A DNA stretch of 64,000 nucleotides, taken from NCBI GenBank assembly GCA_964016985.1, contig OZ024826.1:60124507-60188506 (forward strand). Reading direction: 5' to 3'. This DNA is from Anodontia alba (taxonomy: Eukaryota; Mollusca; Bivalvia; Lucinida; Lucinidae). The notes beneath the pieces are model-generated. The model was not told the DNA's origin and made no database searches. It saw only the letters and a list, made by a program, of their open reading frames with translations. This document shows positions 1 to 9,840 of this stretch, piece by piece (position 1 is the first letter of the stretch; each line of letters starts with the position of its first letter). Both the position numbers and the translations under genes were made by a program.

Positions 1-56
1 TATAAAAATTTCCGACAATATGCAGAACAAGCAACAGAATCGTAACTGTTTTTATT

Positions 57-2090
57 TCACCTGAGTCAAAGGCTCAGGATGAGCTATTGTGATCATTTGC
101 AGTTCGTCGTCCGTCCACCTTTGAACGACCTCTCCTCTGAAGCCCCTGGGCCTATTTTCTTAAATTTTACGAGGAGCCTTCTGTTAATAGGGGCCTGTAA
201 ATTTGTTCAAATGGTCACGGTCCATTAATTTAGTTGGCCGCCGTGCCCATATATAGTAAAACGCATAAAAAACTTCTTTTCCAGAACCAAATATGCTTCA
301 AAACTGAATATTGGTATATAGCATCGGGGATTCAAGGTCTTTCAAATTTATTCAAATAATGATTGTATAGTAATCTTTGACCTTTTTACGGCAAGGTCAA
401 ATTTGCATATGTACGGGAAAAATATTAAAAAGTCGTTTTCGCAAAATGTTTTTAAGACTAATGGCTGAAACTTACAATGTACGATTAAATTATTAAAACT
501 TTTTTAATTATAATCAAAAGTTTGTCCCTTGAGAGTTATCAGCCCTTGTCCCTGTATTAAACTGTGCCTTCTCTTTTAAAACCGCTTGAGCAATTTTCAC
601 AGATTTCACAAGGGGCTTTCTGTCGAACGGGTATTGACAATTTATTTGAATGGTTCCGCGCCATTGAACAAGATGGCCGCCATGCCAATAGATGGTAAAA
701 ACACTTAAAATCTTCTTCTCTAGAACCAAGAAAGCTTTGAGGCTGAATCTTGGTACATAGCATCTAGGACTCAAGGTCTACCAAGTTTGTTCAAATAGTT
801 GTCGTAGGTTGATCTTTGACCATCGTACGGCAAGATCAAATGTGCACTCAAATACATTTGTATGGGGAAAATATTGAAAAGTAATTTTCCCCAAACATAT
901 TAAAGACTTATGGCTGAAACTTACAATGAGTGATTAAAGTAATAAAAGTTTTAAGTTAAATCAAAGTTTATCCCCTGGGGGCTCTCTGCCCTTGCCCATC
1001 AGCTATAAGCAGGTATAAAATTGTGAACATTTCTTTTATCCCCTGGGGGCTCTCTGCCCTTGCCCATCAGCTATAAGCATGTATAAAATTGTGAACATTT
1101 CTAAATGTCTTCTTTTAAACCGCTCGAGCAATTTAAAGCAGATTTCACTTGGGGCCTTCTGTTTGATTTCAACAATTTGTTTGAATGGTTTCGCGCCATT
1201 GAATAAGCAAGACGGCCGCCATGCCCATATATGGTAAAAACACTTATGAGTTTTTCTTCTTGAGAACTAAGAAAGCTTTGAGGCTGAATCTTGTAAATAG
1301 CATCGGAGACTCAAGGTCTACCAAATTTGTTTAAATGCTGGTCGTAAGTTGACCTTTGACCTTTTTACGGCTATTTGCGACCCCATACATTTGTATGGGG
1401 AAAATAATGAAGCATCATTTTCTCAATATGTTTTAATGACTAATGGCTGAAACTTACAAAGTATGATTTAAGAAGTATAACTGTTTAGGTACCATCAACA
1501 TTTAGGGGTTATCTGCCCTTGTTCCTGGATTATGTACATGTATAAAAACGTAAAATGTTTAAACATTTTTCTCTGACACCGCTTGAACAAGTTGCACCAG
1601 ATTTCACATGGAGCCTTCTGTCGAAAGGATGTTGACAATTTGTTCAAATGATTGAACAAGATGGCTGCCATGCCCATATGTGGTAAAACACTTAAAATCT
1701 TCTTCTTCAGTACTAAGAAAGCTTTGAGGCTGAATCTAGGTTTACAGCATCGCAGACTCAAAGTTTACTAAATTTATTCAACTGACGATATTAGGATGAC
1801 CTTTGACCTTTATATGGCATCGTCAAATTTATATCCTAGTTGCTGTGGCAATACTTGAAGAAGTTTCATGGCGTTTGCTGATATGCAATAGCTGTTTTAT
1901 CTGGTGAGCAGATCGTGTCCCATGGTCCTCTTATTTTACGTAGTTTGACATAATTTATATGTTATAGTTCATATACATTTAAGGACTCTGTGTCTGCTGC
2001 TTGCTTCTGTTACTAGCCAAAGAATTGTTTTAACCTTTTTAAATGTTTGTTTTACAAAAACATTATGTAAACTACACAATAAAACTATGT
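57..2090 (+). mobile_element. Hairpin-headed element with ~450-540 bp tandem units
   Basis: The left end is an imperfect hairpin (CACCTGAGTC, short loop, GGCTCAGGATGAGCT, about 57-94), followed by ATTGTGATCA and the CGTCGTCCGTCC tract. Four diverged direct repeat units follow, starting near 130, 571, 1107 and 1566. Each begins with a 'tctcttttaaaaccgctt'-like stretch and contains a gatggccgccatgcc-like block and a 'tttgacctttttacggcaag'-like block. The organisation matches pearl/HINE-type non-autonomous elements. No transposase is visible. The right boundary is not clear because another head begins at 2420. Confidence 0.6.
967..1101 (+). repeat. Tandem duplication, 68 bp x 2
   Basis: A near-identical 67-68 bp segment beginning TTTATCCCCTGGGGGCTCTC is present at 967-1033 and again at 1035-1101. 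The copies differ by one base (aggtataaaa against atgtataaaa). It is a recent local duplication inside a larger repeat unit. Confidence 0.9.
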
Positions 2091-2270
2091 AAAAATGATG
2101 TATAAAACAAAATCAGAATGATTAGTCGTTACAGAATGATAGTAACATGGTAAATATTTTACATAGACTCCTATAGGCAAAACATCTTGTTGTCTGAGAC
2201 TTGAAGGTCCTGGCCTTTGATATTTGGAATGTATTTTATGGACCTTCATCAAGGTCAAAGCCAGTCTCTA
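2091..2270 (+). repeat. Dispersed direct repeat, copy 1 (partner at 4338-4500)
   Basis: This stretch runs from 'tataaaacaaaatcagaatg' through 'ttgttgtctgagacttgaag' to 'tggaccttcatcaag'. It recurs at 4338-4500 with about 90% identity by eye. The two copies bracket the element that starts at 2420, as expected if that element was inserted into, or duplicated together with, a longer array. Confidence 0.7.
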
Positions 2271-2419
2271 AGCGATAATGTATTGTGTTCTCTCTGTAAA
2301 TTTAAAACAGTTTAAGATTTTTCATGAAACTTTGTAAAAATATAAAGCGTCATCAGAATATTTACAGGGAAAAATACGTATAATGATACGTATAATTTTG
2401 ATGCAGTTTTGGCCCTTTT

Positions 2420-3935
2420 TAGCTCACCCGAGCTCTTTGGCTCAGTGGTGTGCTTATAGTATTTTCAGGCTTCATTTGTCTGTCTGTCTATTGTCTGTCA
2501 ACATTTTCAAAAGTCTTCTCTTCTAAAATACGGCCGATTGATGCAAAATTTCATATGAAGTCTTCGTGGGATGGTGGAACGATAGTTTGTTCACGGCATT
2601 TAATGAAAATTGCCGCCGTGTCCATATATGGTAAAAATCCTTCAAATATCTTATTCTCCGGAACCAATGGGCCGATTGCCTTAAAACCTGGTAAGTAGCT
2701 TTGGGGACTCGTGCCCATTACAGTTTTTTTCAAATGCTGACACTGACTTCACATTGATCTATTTTAGACCACAATCAATTTTTGGCATTTTGGTTTTTGT
2801 ATTGAAAGTAAACACAATGGATTTTAGAGAAATTATTGCAGCCTGTGATCTAAAATTAGGCAGTTGCATCAACTGAACGGGTGAATGAGTTCAGGTACTT
2901 GCGTTTCTAAAATCTAGGGGCTTCCTTGGCCAAAGGTCATTAAAATTTCAAAATTAAAATTTGTTTTTCTCTTCTCCTCTAAAATCATTCGGCCGATTTA
3001 AGCCAAATTTTACATAGGGCCTCTAAGGGATAGGGTTAGGAAGGTTTGTTTAAATTGTCTAGGTCACTTCACCAAGGTGGACGCCATATCCATATATATT
3101 AAAACTATTTGAAAATATTCTTTTCCAGAACTAATTGGCCGATTGCCTTGAAACATAGTATGTAAGATTGGGGACTCGGGACCATTATCGTTTGATCAAA
3201 TAATGATACTGAATTGACCTTGACTTATTTTATGGCAAGGTCAATTTGGCCCCTTATGTTTTTACATGGGAAAAGGTGAAAACAATGTATGTTTTCAGAA
3301 ACTATCGCTAACTGTGATATCAAAGTTGGTAGATGAGTAAATAAATTACGCTACATGAGTATCAAAGGTCACCAAAATTCCAATATTAAAAATGAGTTTT
3401 CTCTTCTTCTCTGAATTAAAAATGAATTTTCACTTCTTCTCTGAATCCACCCAGGCGATTAAAGCCAAATTTCATATAGTGCCTTTATGGGATGGGGGTA
3501 GGAAAGTTTAATCAAATGGTCTAGGTCACATGACCAAGATTGGCACTGTACCCATATATGGTAAAAAATGTTTAAAAATAGTCTTCAGAAAAATCAAATC
3601 GACCGATTGCCTTAAATCTTAGTATAAGGCAATGGGGACAAGTCCATTATAATTTATTCAAATAATGATCCTAGGGTGCCATTGATCTATTTTACGGCAT
3701 TATATAGTTTGGCCCCTTATGCTTTTACATTGGAACAAAATAAGCAATGAGTTTTCAGACACTTTTGCACTATGTGATATCAAAGTGGGTAGATGCAGAA
3801 AACTATACGAGTAAATGAATTAAGCTACACGAGTATCAAAGGTCAAGTTAATTATTTGACCTTAGTCCAAGGTCACTAAAAATTCAATATTAAAATGTGT
3901 ATTTCTCAGAATCATTAGGCCAAATGAAATCAAAC
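2420..3935 (+). mobile_element. Second hairpin-headed element, ~460 bp tandem units
   Basis: The head is TAGCTCACCCGAGC, loop, GGCTCAGTGGTGTGCTTATAG (2420-2460). It is a diverged version of the AGCTCACCTGAGCC hairpin seen at 57, 12799 and 44026 (reverse). At least three units follow, starting near 2515, 2975 and 3430. Each begins 'ctcttctcctctaaaat', has a 'ggccgatt...aagccaaatttcata' block and ends with a 'tattttatggcaaggtcaat'-like block. The core is close to the element at 29826-30790. Confidence 0.6.
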
Positions 3936-3947
3936 TTCATTTAGCCA

Positions 3948-4206
3948 CAAAGTCCTTCGAGGAAGCAGGCACAGTCATGTAAGGAAGTGAGCAAACGTCC
4001 TGAAAGAAAGCAGGCACAAAGTCCTGAACGGAAGCCGGCTATTGTCCTGTAAGGAAGCAAGTACAAATCTCTGAAGGGAAGCAGGCACAAAGTACTGAAA
4101 AGAAGAAGGCAAAAGTCCTGTAAGGAAGCAGGCAGAAAACCCTGAAAGGAAGCAGGCACAAAGTCCTGAAAGGAAAAAGGCAAAAGTCCTGAAAGGAAGC
4201 AGGAAA
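3948..4206 (+). repeat. 24-bp minisatellite, about 11 copies
   Basis: The consensus unit is about AAAGTCCTGAAAGGAAGCAGG plus three bases. It is tandemly repeated with substitutions (taaggaagc, gaaaagaag variants). Because 24 is a multiple of three it leaves reading frames open on the minus strand, which creates spurious 80-90 residue Phe/Leu-rich open frames. Confidence 0.9.
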
Positions 4207-4337
4207 ATCAAAAACAATTCATACATTTCATGAACAGAATACAACAAATCACTATAATTTGCACAGTCTAAGCTCTATTAAGCTAAAATTTTACATGACA
4301 GTAAATAAAATGAATAATCAGAAAATACCTTGATGTA

Positions 4338-4960
4338 TAATACAGGATCAGAAAAATTAGACGTTACAGAATGATAGTAACATGGTAGATAGTTTTACGT
4401 AGACTCCTACAGGCAAAACATCTTGTTGTCTGAGACTAGAAGGTCCTGGCCTTTGATATTTGGAATGTATTCTATGGACCTTTATCAAGATTGTTCAAAT
4501 TATAGCTCTGGTGTCAAAAATTGCCCCCACTAGGGTTTACCTGTTTTACAAAGACTCATATAGGGAAGAAAAATAAAAATCTTCTTGTCTGAAAGTAGAC
4601 GGTCCAGGCCTTTAATAGTTGGTACATGTATGTAACTTCATCTGATAAGCCTCTACAAAGTTTGTTCAAATTACAGCCCTCGGGTCAACAATGACCCTGC
4701 CTCCGGGCTCACTTATTTTACATAATAGACATATGGGTAAGAACTTTACAAATTCTTCCTGTATAAAAGCAGAAAGCCAGGTCTTTGGTATGTAGCAACA
4801 TCTTATAGACCTTAATCTAGAAGAACTTTACCAAGATTGTTCAAATTATAGCCCTGGGATAGAAAATGGGCCCATAACTGGGTTCATTTATATATACTCA
4901 TGAAGGGAAACACTTTGACACTCATTTTTTCTGTTGTTTGAAGGCCCAGGCCTTTGGTAT
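4338..4960 (+). repeat. Direct repeat copy 2 plus degenerate related units
   Basis: Positions 4338-4500 repeat 2091-2270. They are followed by three weaker units (near 4545, 4720 and 4890), each with 'attgttcaaattatagccct' and 'cttgtctgaaa...aggcccaggcctttggtat'-like stretches. This is a continuing decayed array with a period near 170 bp. No gene is seen here. Confidence 0.55.
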
Positions 4961-4974
4961 TGGTGTTAGTCTTA

Positions 4975-5235
4975 CTTTTTGTTGCTTTGTGGTTTATTCT
5001 ACGAGGCGATTTGTTTTATAGCTTGCCTTGTGTTATTTTGTTCTTGTGTTTTCAGTCATTTTAGCATTGCGATTACCTCGCTTGGGAAAGAGAGAGCTAA
5101 TCTTAGTGTTTTTCGTCCATTTGTTCGATTTGTACTCGTTTGGTTTTGTCTGTTTCCTCTTCTGCTTTGTGTCTGGGAAGGACTCGGCCTGTGACGTGGC
5201 ACTTCCTGGACTTTTTCGTAGCTTCATCTAGTAGA
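4975..5235 (+). repeat. Interspersed repeat family D, + orientation
   Basis: The sequence 'attgcgattacctcgcttgggaaagagagagct' and the following 'gtctgggaag' to 'cttcctggac' stretch recur as reverse complements at 12943-13265 and as fragments at 7380-7480, 8490-8560, 27300-27480, 38620-38670, 52750-52915 and 59880-60185. The open frames here are parts of the repeat, not a gene. Confidence 0.65.
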
Positions 5236-5261
5236 CCTCTACCAAGATTGTTTATATTATG

Positions 5262-6055
5262 TGGTCAAAAATGGGATTTTCGGACAGATTAGACTATCAC
5301 ATGAATATTACTTGCCCTTTAGTCCACCGTAGACATATAATAGGGAAAATGTCGTACGGACGACAGAGACTTCATTTTTGATGGAATCTCTATCAAATGA
5401 TAAGAAGGATATGCATGAAATCTCAGTCAAGTTCGATATTTGCCCATTTTCGACAATTCGCATGTGAGTTAAAAACCTACGAGGGTTTCATAGATTTAGA
5501 AAAAAATTATCCGGATGGTACATGTAGTAATTTCATTTATGATCGAATCTTCGCAAGACTTGCTGATACTGAGGACAGCCATAAAATCTTCGAGGAGTTT
5601 GATCTTGGGTCAGATCGGACTATTCACATGAGAATCATTTGCCATTTAGTCTCTGTTAACTAGACATATAATGTTGAAAATGTTGTTCGGATGATAACGA
5701 CTTCATTTGTAATTGGGTCTTTGTCAAACTTGCAGATAGCAGGGACAGACATAAAATTTTGGACGTTTGATTTTAGCGCGGTTTGGACTTTTGGTATGAT
5801 AGCTGCCCGTCCTTGATTGTCCCATAGACTAGGAAAATATTGTGCTGATGATAGCAATTTCATTTTAATGGGAAAATGGTGTCTTCATGCTAGCGCGTTC
5901 GTTTTGATCGAATCATCATCAAAGTTGCTGGTAATCAGGACAAGCATAAAAGCTCTGGCAAGTTTGATTTTTATTTTGGCCCTCTGGTTTTCATGGCCAA
6001 AACCTACTCTCCTCAAGTGTCTTAGACGACATATATTTCCAATCAAGTAGGAACA
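5262..6055 (+). repeat. Degenerate ~165-bp tandem repeat
   Basis: Units can be aligned by eye at about 5332, 5500, 5662 and 5826. The shared landmarks are 'agacatataat.gggaaaatg', 'gacttcatttttgat' and 'gacaga/agcataaaatctt'. Frames through it look protein-like (an 88-residue frame from 5397) but only read repeat units. Confidence 0.55.
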
Positions 6056-6418
6056 TTTGAAAAAATAACTTCTAAGCAAGGACGTGTTTATGTTAACTTT
6101 GTATGCATAGGATAGTACCTATGTCAAGAACATATGTTATGGACGTGTTTGTGCCGGGGCCAACTAGGCATTCGCGCTGATTGATTCGACAGAGATTCCA
6201 AAGAACTTTTTCCCCGCGACGCGACATATTAGCAGAACAAACCAAATGTCATGTATTGATAACGAATAATTAACTCCCACTGCAAAACGTTACCTATAGT
6301 CATTATGCAAGGCTTTATTACCTCAGCTCGTCTTGTGCAAATTACTTAATTGTGTATTTTTATTTGCGAAATTTAAACTTTATTTATTTTACTTCGATTA
6401 CACAGGGGGCTCAGTGTA
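6056..6418. other. Unassigned spacer
   Basis: AT-rich single-copy-looking DNA. I see no exon, RNA gene or repeat pair in it. Confidence 0.4.
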
Positions 6419-6482
6419 CCGTTAACAACCGCGTCTTCGTGAACGCATTTAAATGCGTTCACGAAGGCGCGTTTGTTAACGG
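6419..6482. repeat. 64-bp near-perfect palindrome
   Basis: Two 32-base arms meet without a spacer at 6450/6451 (GAACGCATTT|AAATGCGTTC) and pair outwards to CCGTTAACAA/TTGTTAACGG with a few mismatches. It could form a cruciform. It directly abuts the SINE-like segment that begins near 6484. Confidence 0.9.
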
Positions 6483-6483
6483 T

Positions 6484-6640
6484 TGGTGGTCATACCAGGC
6501 AGCAGAAACCGGAGTACCATGAGAAAACCACCAACCTTAGATGAGTGTCCACTATCCTGCTACATGCCAGCGTCGGTAATCGAACCCAGGCTGCAGCGAT
6601 GGCAGATGCAAGGCGTATCCCTGTGCTATACAGGCCCCAA
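6484..6640 (-). mobile_element. tRNA-derived SINE fragment (minus strand)
   Basis: Read on the minus strand from about 6640, the segment has a tRNA-like head: an A-box-like TAGCACAGGGATACGC and a B box GGGTTCGATTACC. These are followed by 'gtagcaggatagtgg' and a 'ggtactccggtttctgctgcc' segment that resembles conserved central domains of invertebrate SINEs. No intact tRNA cloverleaf is present. Confidence 0.6.
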
Positions 6641-7009
6641 ATTGCTAAATTTATTGACACAGGCAAGAAATTAATGTCACATGTATTCTTATCGGATTTT
6701 AGCAGTGGCGTGAGTAAAATCACAGTACACGTACATGTACTATTAAACTCTCAAACCGTTGCTAGGAGGCATGAATAATTGCGAAATGTTGTCCCTAATA
6801 CACAGATAGATTCTTAAAGGAATAACGTTTGAGGGAAATGAGCACACACACACAAAATGAAAACGGCTGAAGTGTTAAGTTTTCTGGGACAGACTAGGTA
6901 CTTTTAAAAAGAAGTAATACAGGTTTTTTTGTTGTAATGGCTACCAAAGTTTCATGAAAGACCGTATAAAACACGTTTTAATCGCGAATTCTAATTCATG
7001 TATTACTGC
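6641..7009. other. Unassigned spacer
   Basis: AT-rich DNA with a short CA run near 6843-6854. No exon or repeat is recognised. Confidence 0.35.
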
Positions 7010-7183
7010 TGAATTGTTTAAAGTGTTAACTTCTCGTCTCAAGACTATTAAACAGTATGTAATTAAATTCTTTGAAACAAAAAAGCTATGAAGTATCGAG
7101 ATTTTTCTACACTTTATACTACGTTATCACATAAAATGTTTATAGATAAATTTTTTGATCGTATTGAAGGAACTATCCCATGA
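7010..7183 (+). pseudogene. Penelope-like reverse transcriptase fragment
   Basis: Conceptual translation gives a degenerate TSRLKTIKQYVIKFFE segment, then in another frame (from 7088) RDFSTLYTTLSHKMFIDKF. The DFSTLYTTLPH-type motif is typical of a retroelement RT common in bivalves, which I assign to the Penelope-like group with moderate confidence. A stop at 7181-7183 and the frameshift show it is dead. A second fragment of the same family lies at 14140-14400 on the minus strand. Confidence 0.55.
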
Positions 7184-8080
7184 GAGGAGTGTTTTATCTG
7201 GGTTTAATCCCTGTAAGGACATGACATGTGTGTGTGATTTGGAGCTGCATCAGAAACAAGAGCCAGGGTTTCCATAGTAAAGCTGGGTTGAGCAGCCTCA
7301 GTAATTATTTCAATTGACCTTTTAAAGGCGGTTCCTGTGTTGCAGGTTTTCTTTGTTCATCCGTCTATTGTTCCATTTGTGACGTTTGTTTGTTCCTCGT
7401 CTCTTCTTCTTTCGGTGCCTCGGGAAGGTGGTGCTTCGTAATTGTGGGATTTCCTGGATATCTTCACATATAATTTTCTAACAAAATAGCAAAGAGCGTG
7501 TCTAGAAAGTGTCACAGGACATAGCCTACCAATAACACAAACACAAAGATAAATAAACTACGACGAATAATTCATAACAAAACAACGAAGCAATTAGCTC
7601 TGTATTACCAAGCAATTTCATAAATTCAGATAAGGCCTTTTTTTTCAAGGGAAAATATTGATATTTGTCTTATTTCTCCACGAAAACATGCCTTATGGTC
7701 CACATAAAAAGCACCTCGCTGAGGCGCTTCTAATGAATACTCACAACGTTTGTTTTTACAGAGAAATAGAAAAAAGACCATTTACGTGGATATCCCTCTT
7801 ATCTGGAGGTATGAATGTGATCACTTTGCAAGCAAGGATATACAAAACAGAACAATAGAACATTAAACAGGCTAAAACATACATTAAAAGCCCACAGTGA
7901 CTAGTTTTAAGACAAGAGAAGGAACAAGAACACAAGAACCACCTTATAGTAAACCCTATAGGATGGTTTAAAATGATTTAACTGGCGCTAAATCTTCACA
8001 ATGGATCCAAATGTGGGAAAAATAAATAAAAAGTAAACATAATAATAATAATAATATACAAGCACAAAATATCAATAATA
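7184..8080. other. Repeat-derived spacer
   Basis: It contains a family D fragment (about 7380-7480, 'cctcgggaaggtggtgcttcgtaattgtgg'-type sequence). It also contains a decayed foldback element (about 7655-7830) centred on CACCTCGCTGAGGCGCTTC. An AAT-rich run lies near 8040-8056. No gene is supported; the 66-residue frame at 7658 is within the foldback element. Confidence 0.45.
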
Positions 8081-8082
8081 AT

Positions 8083-8420
8083 CTTCGGCTCGCTGTCGAA
8101 TTCGTTTTTGAGTCCCTATGAAATTCTTCCGATAGCTCAAGAAAATAAACATTTATAGGATTTTTTTTTATTTTATCATGACATTGGCTGTTGTGGGTAG
8201 ACTCATTTGAACCGCCTCATCGAGACGATTCTAATGAGTTCACCTAACATACCAATATTGTATAGAAGAACGAAAAGACTTCCCTATATTTTTGTGATTT
8301 GGTTCCTGGCCTGGCACCATGATTAAACCTCAGTGGCTCGAACTTCCCATTGTCTCGAACAATTTTCCATGGTCCCAAATATGTTCGAGCCATTGAAGTT
8401 CGACTGTGATGGTTTCCAGG
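8083..8420 (+). mobile_element. MITE family B, copy 1
   Basis: It starts near 'ttcgtttttgagtccctatg' and includes 'cttccgatagctcaag', a central 'gaaccgcctcatcgagacgattctaatgag' imperfect palindrome and 'gaagaacgaaaagacttccc'. It ends in a 'ggctcgaac...gttcgagcca' hairpin. The same order recurs at 9290-9607, partly inverted at 8965-9118, and in reverse at 30801-31010. Confidence 0.7.
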
Positions 8421-8489
8421 GTGGTTCCTCTGGTGCAGTTCTAATTTGCTTGTATGTCAGTTATTGCAATTGTCTTTTTCATTGTTTGT

Positions 8490-8570
8490 CCCTCATCTCT
8501 TCTTCTCTCGATGCTTCGGGAAAGCTGTGCTTCATAGGTGTGGCCTTTCTGGGTAACTTCATATATATAC
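8490..8570 (+). repeat. Family D fragment
   Basis: The sequence 'cctcatctcttcttctctcgatgcttcgggaaagctgtgcttca' matches the stretch at 7390-7440. It lies between two MITE B copies. Confidence 0.5.
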
Positions 8571-8964
8571 TAGCACGAAAAAGAAACGCCGGGTACATAG
8601 TATATGCAACAATTAACAAATATACAAGATACTGACGTGCCAATCAGTGTTGCACTACACAAATAGGGATATTGTCCAAAGGGTGTATTTTTGTCTCATA
8701 ACCTCACAGAAAATCGAATGAAACTTTGTCAACTTGGTCAATAAAGATGAAAGGTTATACAAAAATGAAAAAAGTGACTGTAACGTTACATTTAATACTT
8801 TTAAACTATCTGTAAATCTTACCCGGAGTTTCTTTTTTCGTCTTCGTATATTTTTATAGTTGTTTGTAATCCAAACCGGGAGTTCAAGTTAAACATAACA
8901 AATAACAGAAGCATGACGTCAACACGCATCATATCAGTGGTATCGCAGGGAAGTTTAGCACAGT
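8571..8964. other. Unassigned spacer
   Basis: AT-rich DNA with no recognisable exon. A 'gtcgaatttcaatggctcgaaca' stretch at the right edge belongs to the inverted MITE B copy. Confidence 0.35.
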
Positions 8965-9118
8965 CGAATTTCAATGGCTCGAACATGTTTTTCTAATGAG
9001 CACACACAGCATACATTTTCATGATAAAAAAGGAAAATGTCCCTAAAATATCCCTAAATATATTGTTTTTTCTTGAGCTATCGGAAGAATTTTATAGGGA
9101 CTCGAAAATGAGTTCGAA
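8965..9118 (-). mobile_element. MITE family B, partial inverted copy
   Basis: Reading in reverse, 'tcgagtccctataaaattcttccgatagctcaag' is followed by the 'gggacattttcct' block and a truncated arm. It is the half-element counterpart of the copies at 8083 and 9290. Confidence 0.65.
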
Positions 9119-9289
9119 ACAGCCACGGTAATTAAAGTTACATGTATACTGTAAAAAAGCTGTATTGAAGTATCTGTTCTTAAAATTAACGATCTTCCTC
9201 TCGATCGTTTCATGAAAATGTCATGAGATGTTTATTCAAAAATACTACATGTCCTTTAACACCGTTGGCTCAATTACCTTATCTGATTA

Positions 9290-9607
9290 AACCCGTTTTT
9301 TTGAGTCCCTAGGAAATTCTTCCGATAGCTAAAACAAACAAATATTTAAAGATACTTTAGAAAAAAAAATCTCATATTTTCGTGAAAATGTATGTTGTGG
9401 GAATTCAGTAGAATTGCCCCATCGACGTGTCTATTGAGTACACTCAACATACCGATCTGTTTTTTGTAGAAGACCGAAAAGACATCCCTAAGTTATCCCC
9501 ATTTGTCTCCTGACCTGGCTGTATGATTCACCCTCAGTGGCTAGCCCATGTCTAGATCAATTATTCATGGCCCCAAAGATGGTCGAGCCATGAAAGTTGG
9601 ACTGTAT
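9290..9607 (+). mobile_element. MITE family B, copy 2
   Basis: It has the same block order as the 8083-8420 copy: 'gttttttgagtccctaggaaattcttccgatagct', 'ttcagtagaattgccccatcgacgtgtctattgagtacac', 'agaccgaaaagacatccctaag' and 'ggctagccc...gtcgagccatgaaagt'. It ends about 30 bases before the exon at 9639, so it forms the intronic flank of that exon. Confidence 0.7.
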
Positions 9608-9638
9608 ATAGTATACTTACCACAATATACTAATTTAG

Positions 9639-9840
9639 GATTCGTGTTCTCCTGTGACAACAACCACTACTACGGCACCTACTACAACACTATCAACGAC
9701 CATCCCGTACGGCAGTATGTTTAGTACTTGCTCTTTGGATCTTGAATGCGACGGAATAAGCGATGCTGAATGTCGAGACGCCAAATGTCAGTGTGTGCCT
9801 GGTCTAAGTCATAGTCCGTCAACAAGCTCCTGTACCCCAG
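9639..9840 (+). CDS. Exon: Thr-rich linker plus EB/EGF-like cysteine module
   Basis: The acceptor is TAATTTAG|GAT. The exon opens with DSCSPV, followed by a run of Thr (likely O-glycosylated) and then cysteines spaced STC-x4-EC-x6-EC-x3-KCQC-x11-C. This pattern, with the CxC near the end, fits the EB module and related EGF-like domains. The donor is CCCCAG|GTTAGA; the last base of the exon supplies the first base of the Asp codon opening the next exon. The exon start is phase 0, unlike the phase-1 end, so an alternative upstream acceptor cannot be excluded. Confidence 0.7.

Noticed and set aside
3941..4247. 80-90 residue minus-strand Leu/Phe-rich proteins
   Set aside because: They are translations of a 24-bp minisatellite, whose period is a multiple of three.
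5397..5663. 88-residue gene
   Set aside because: The sequence is three units of a ~165-bp tandem repeat; the frame is not kept between units.
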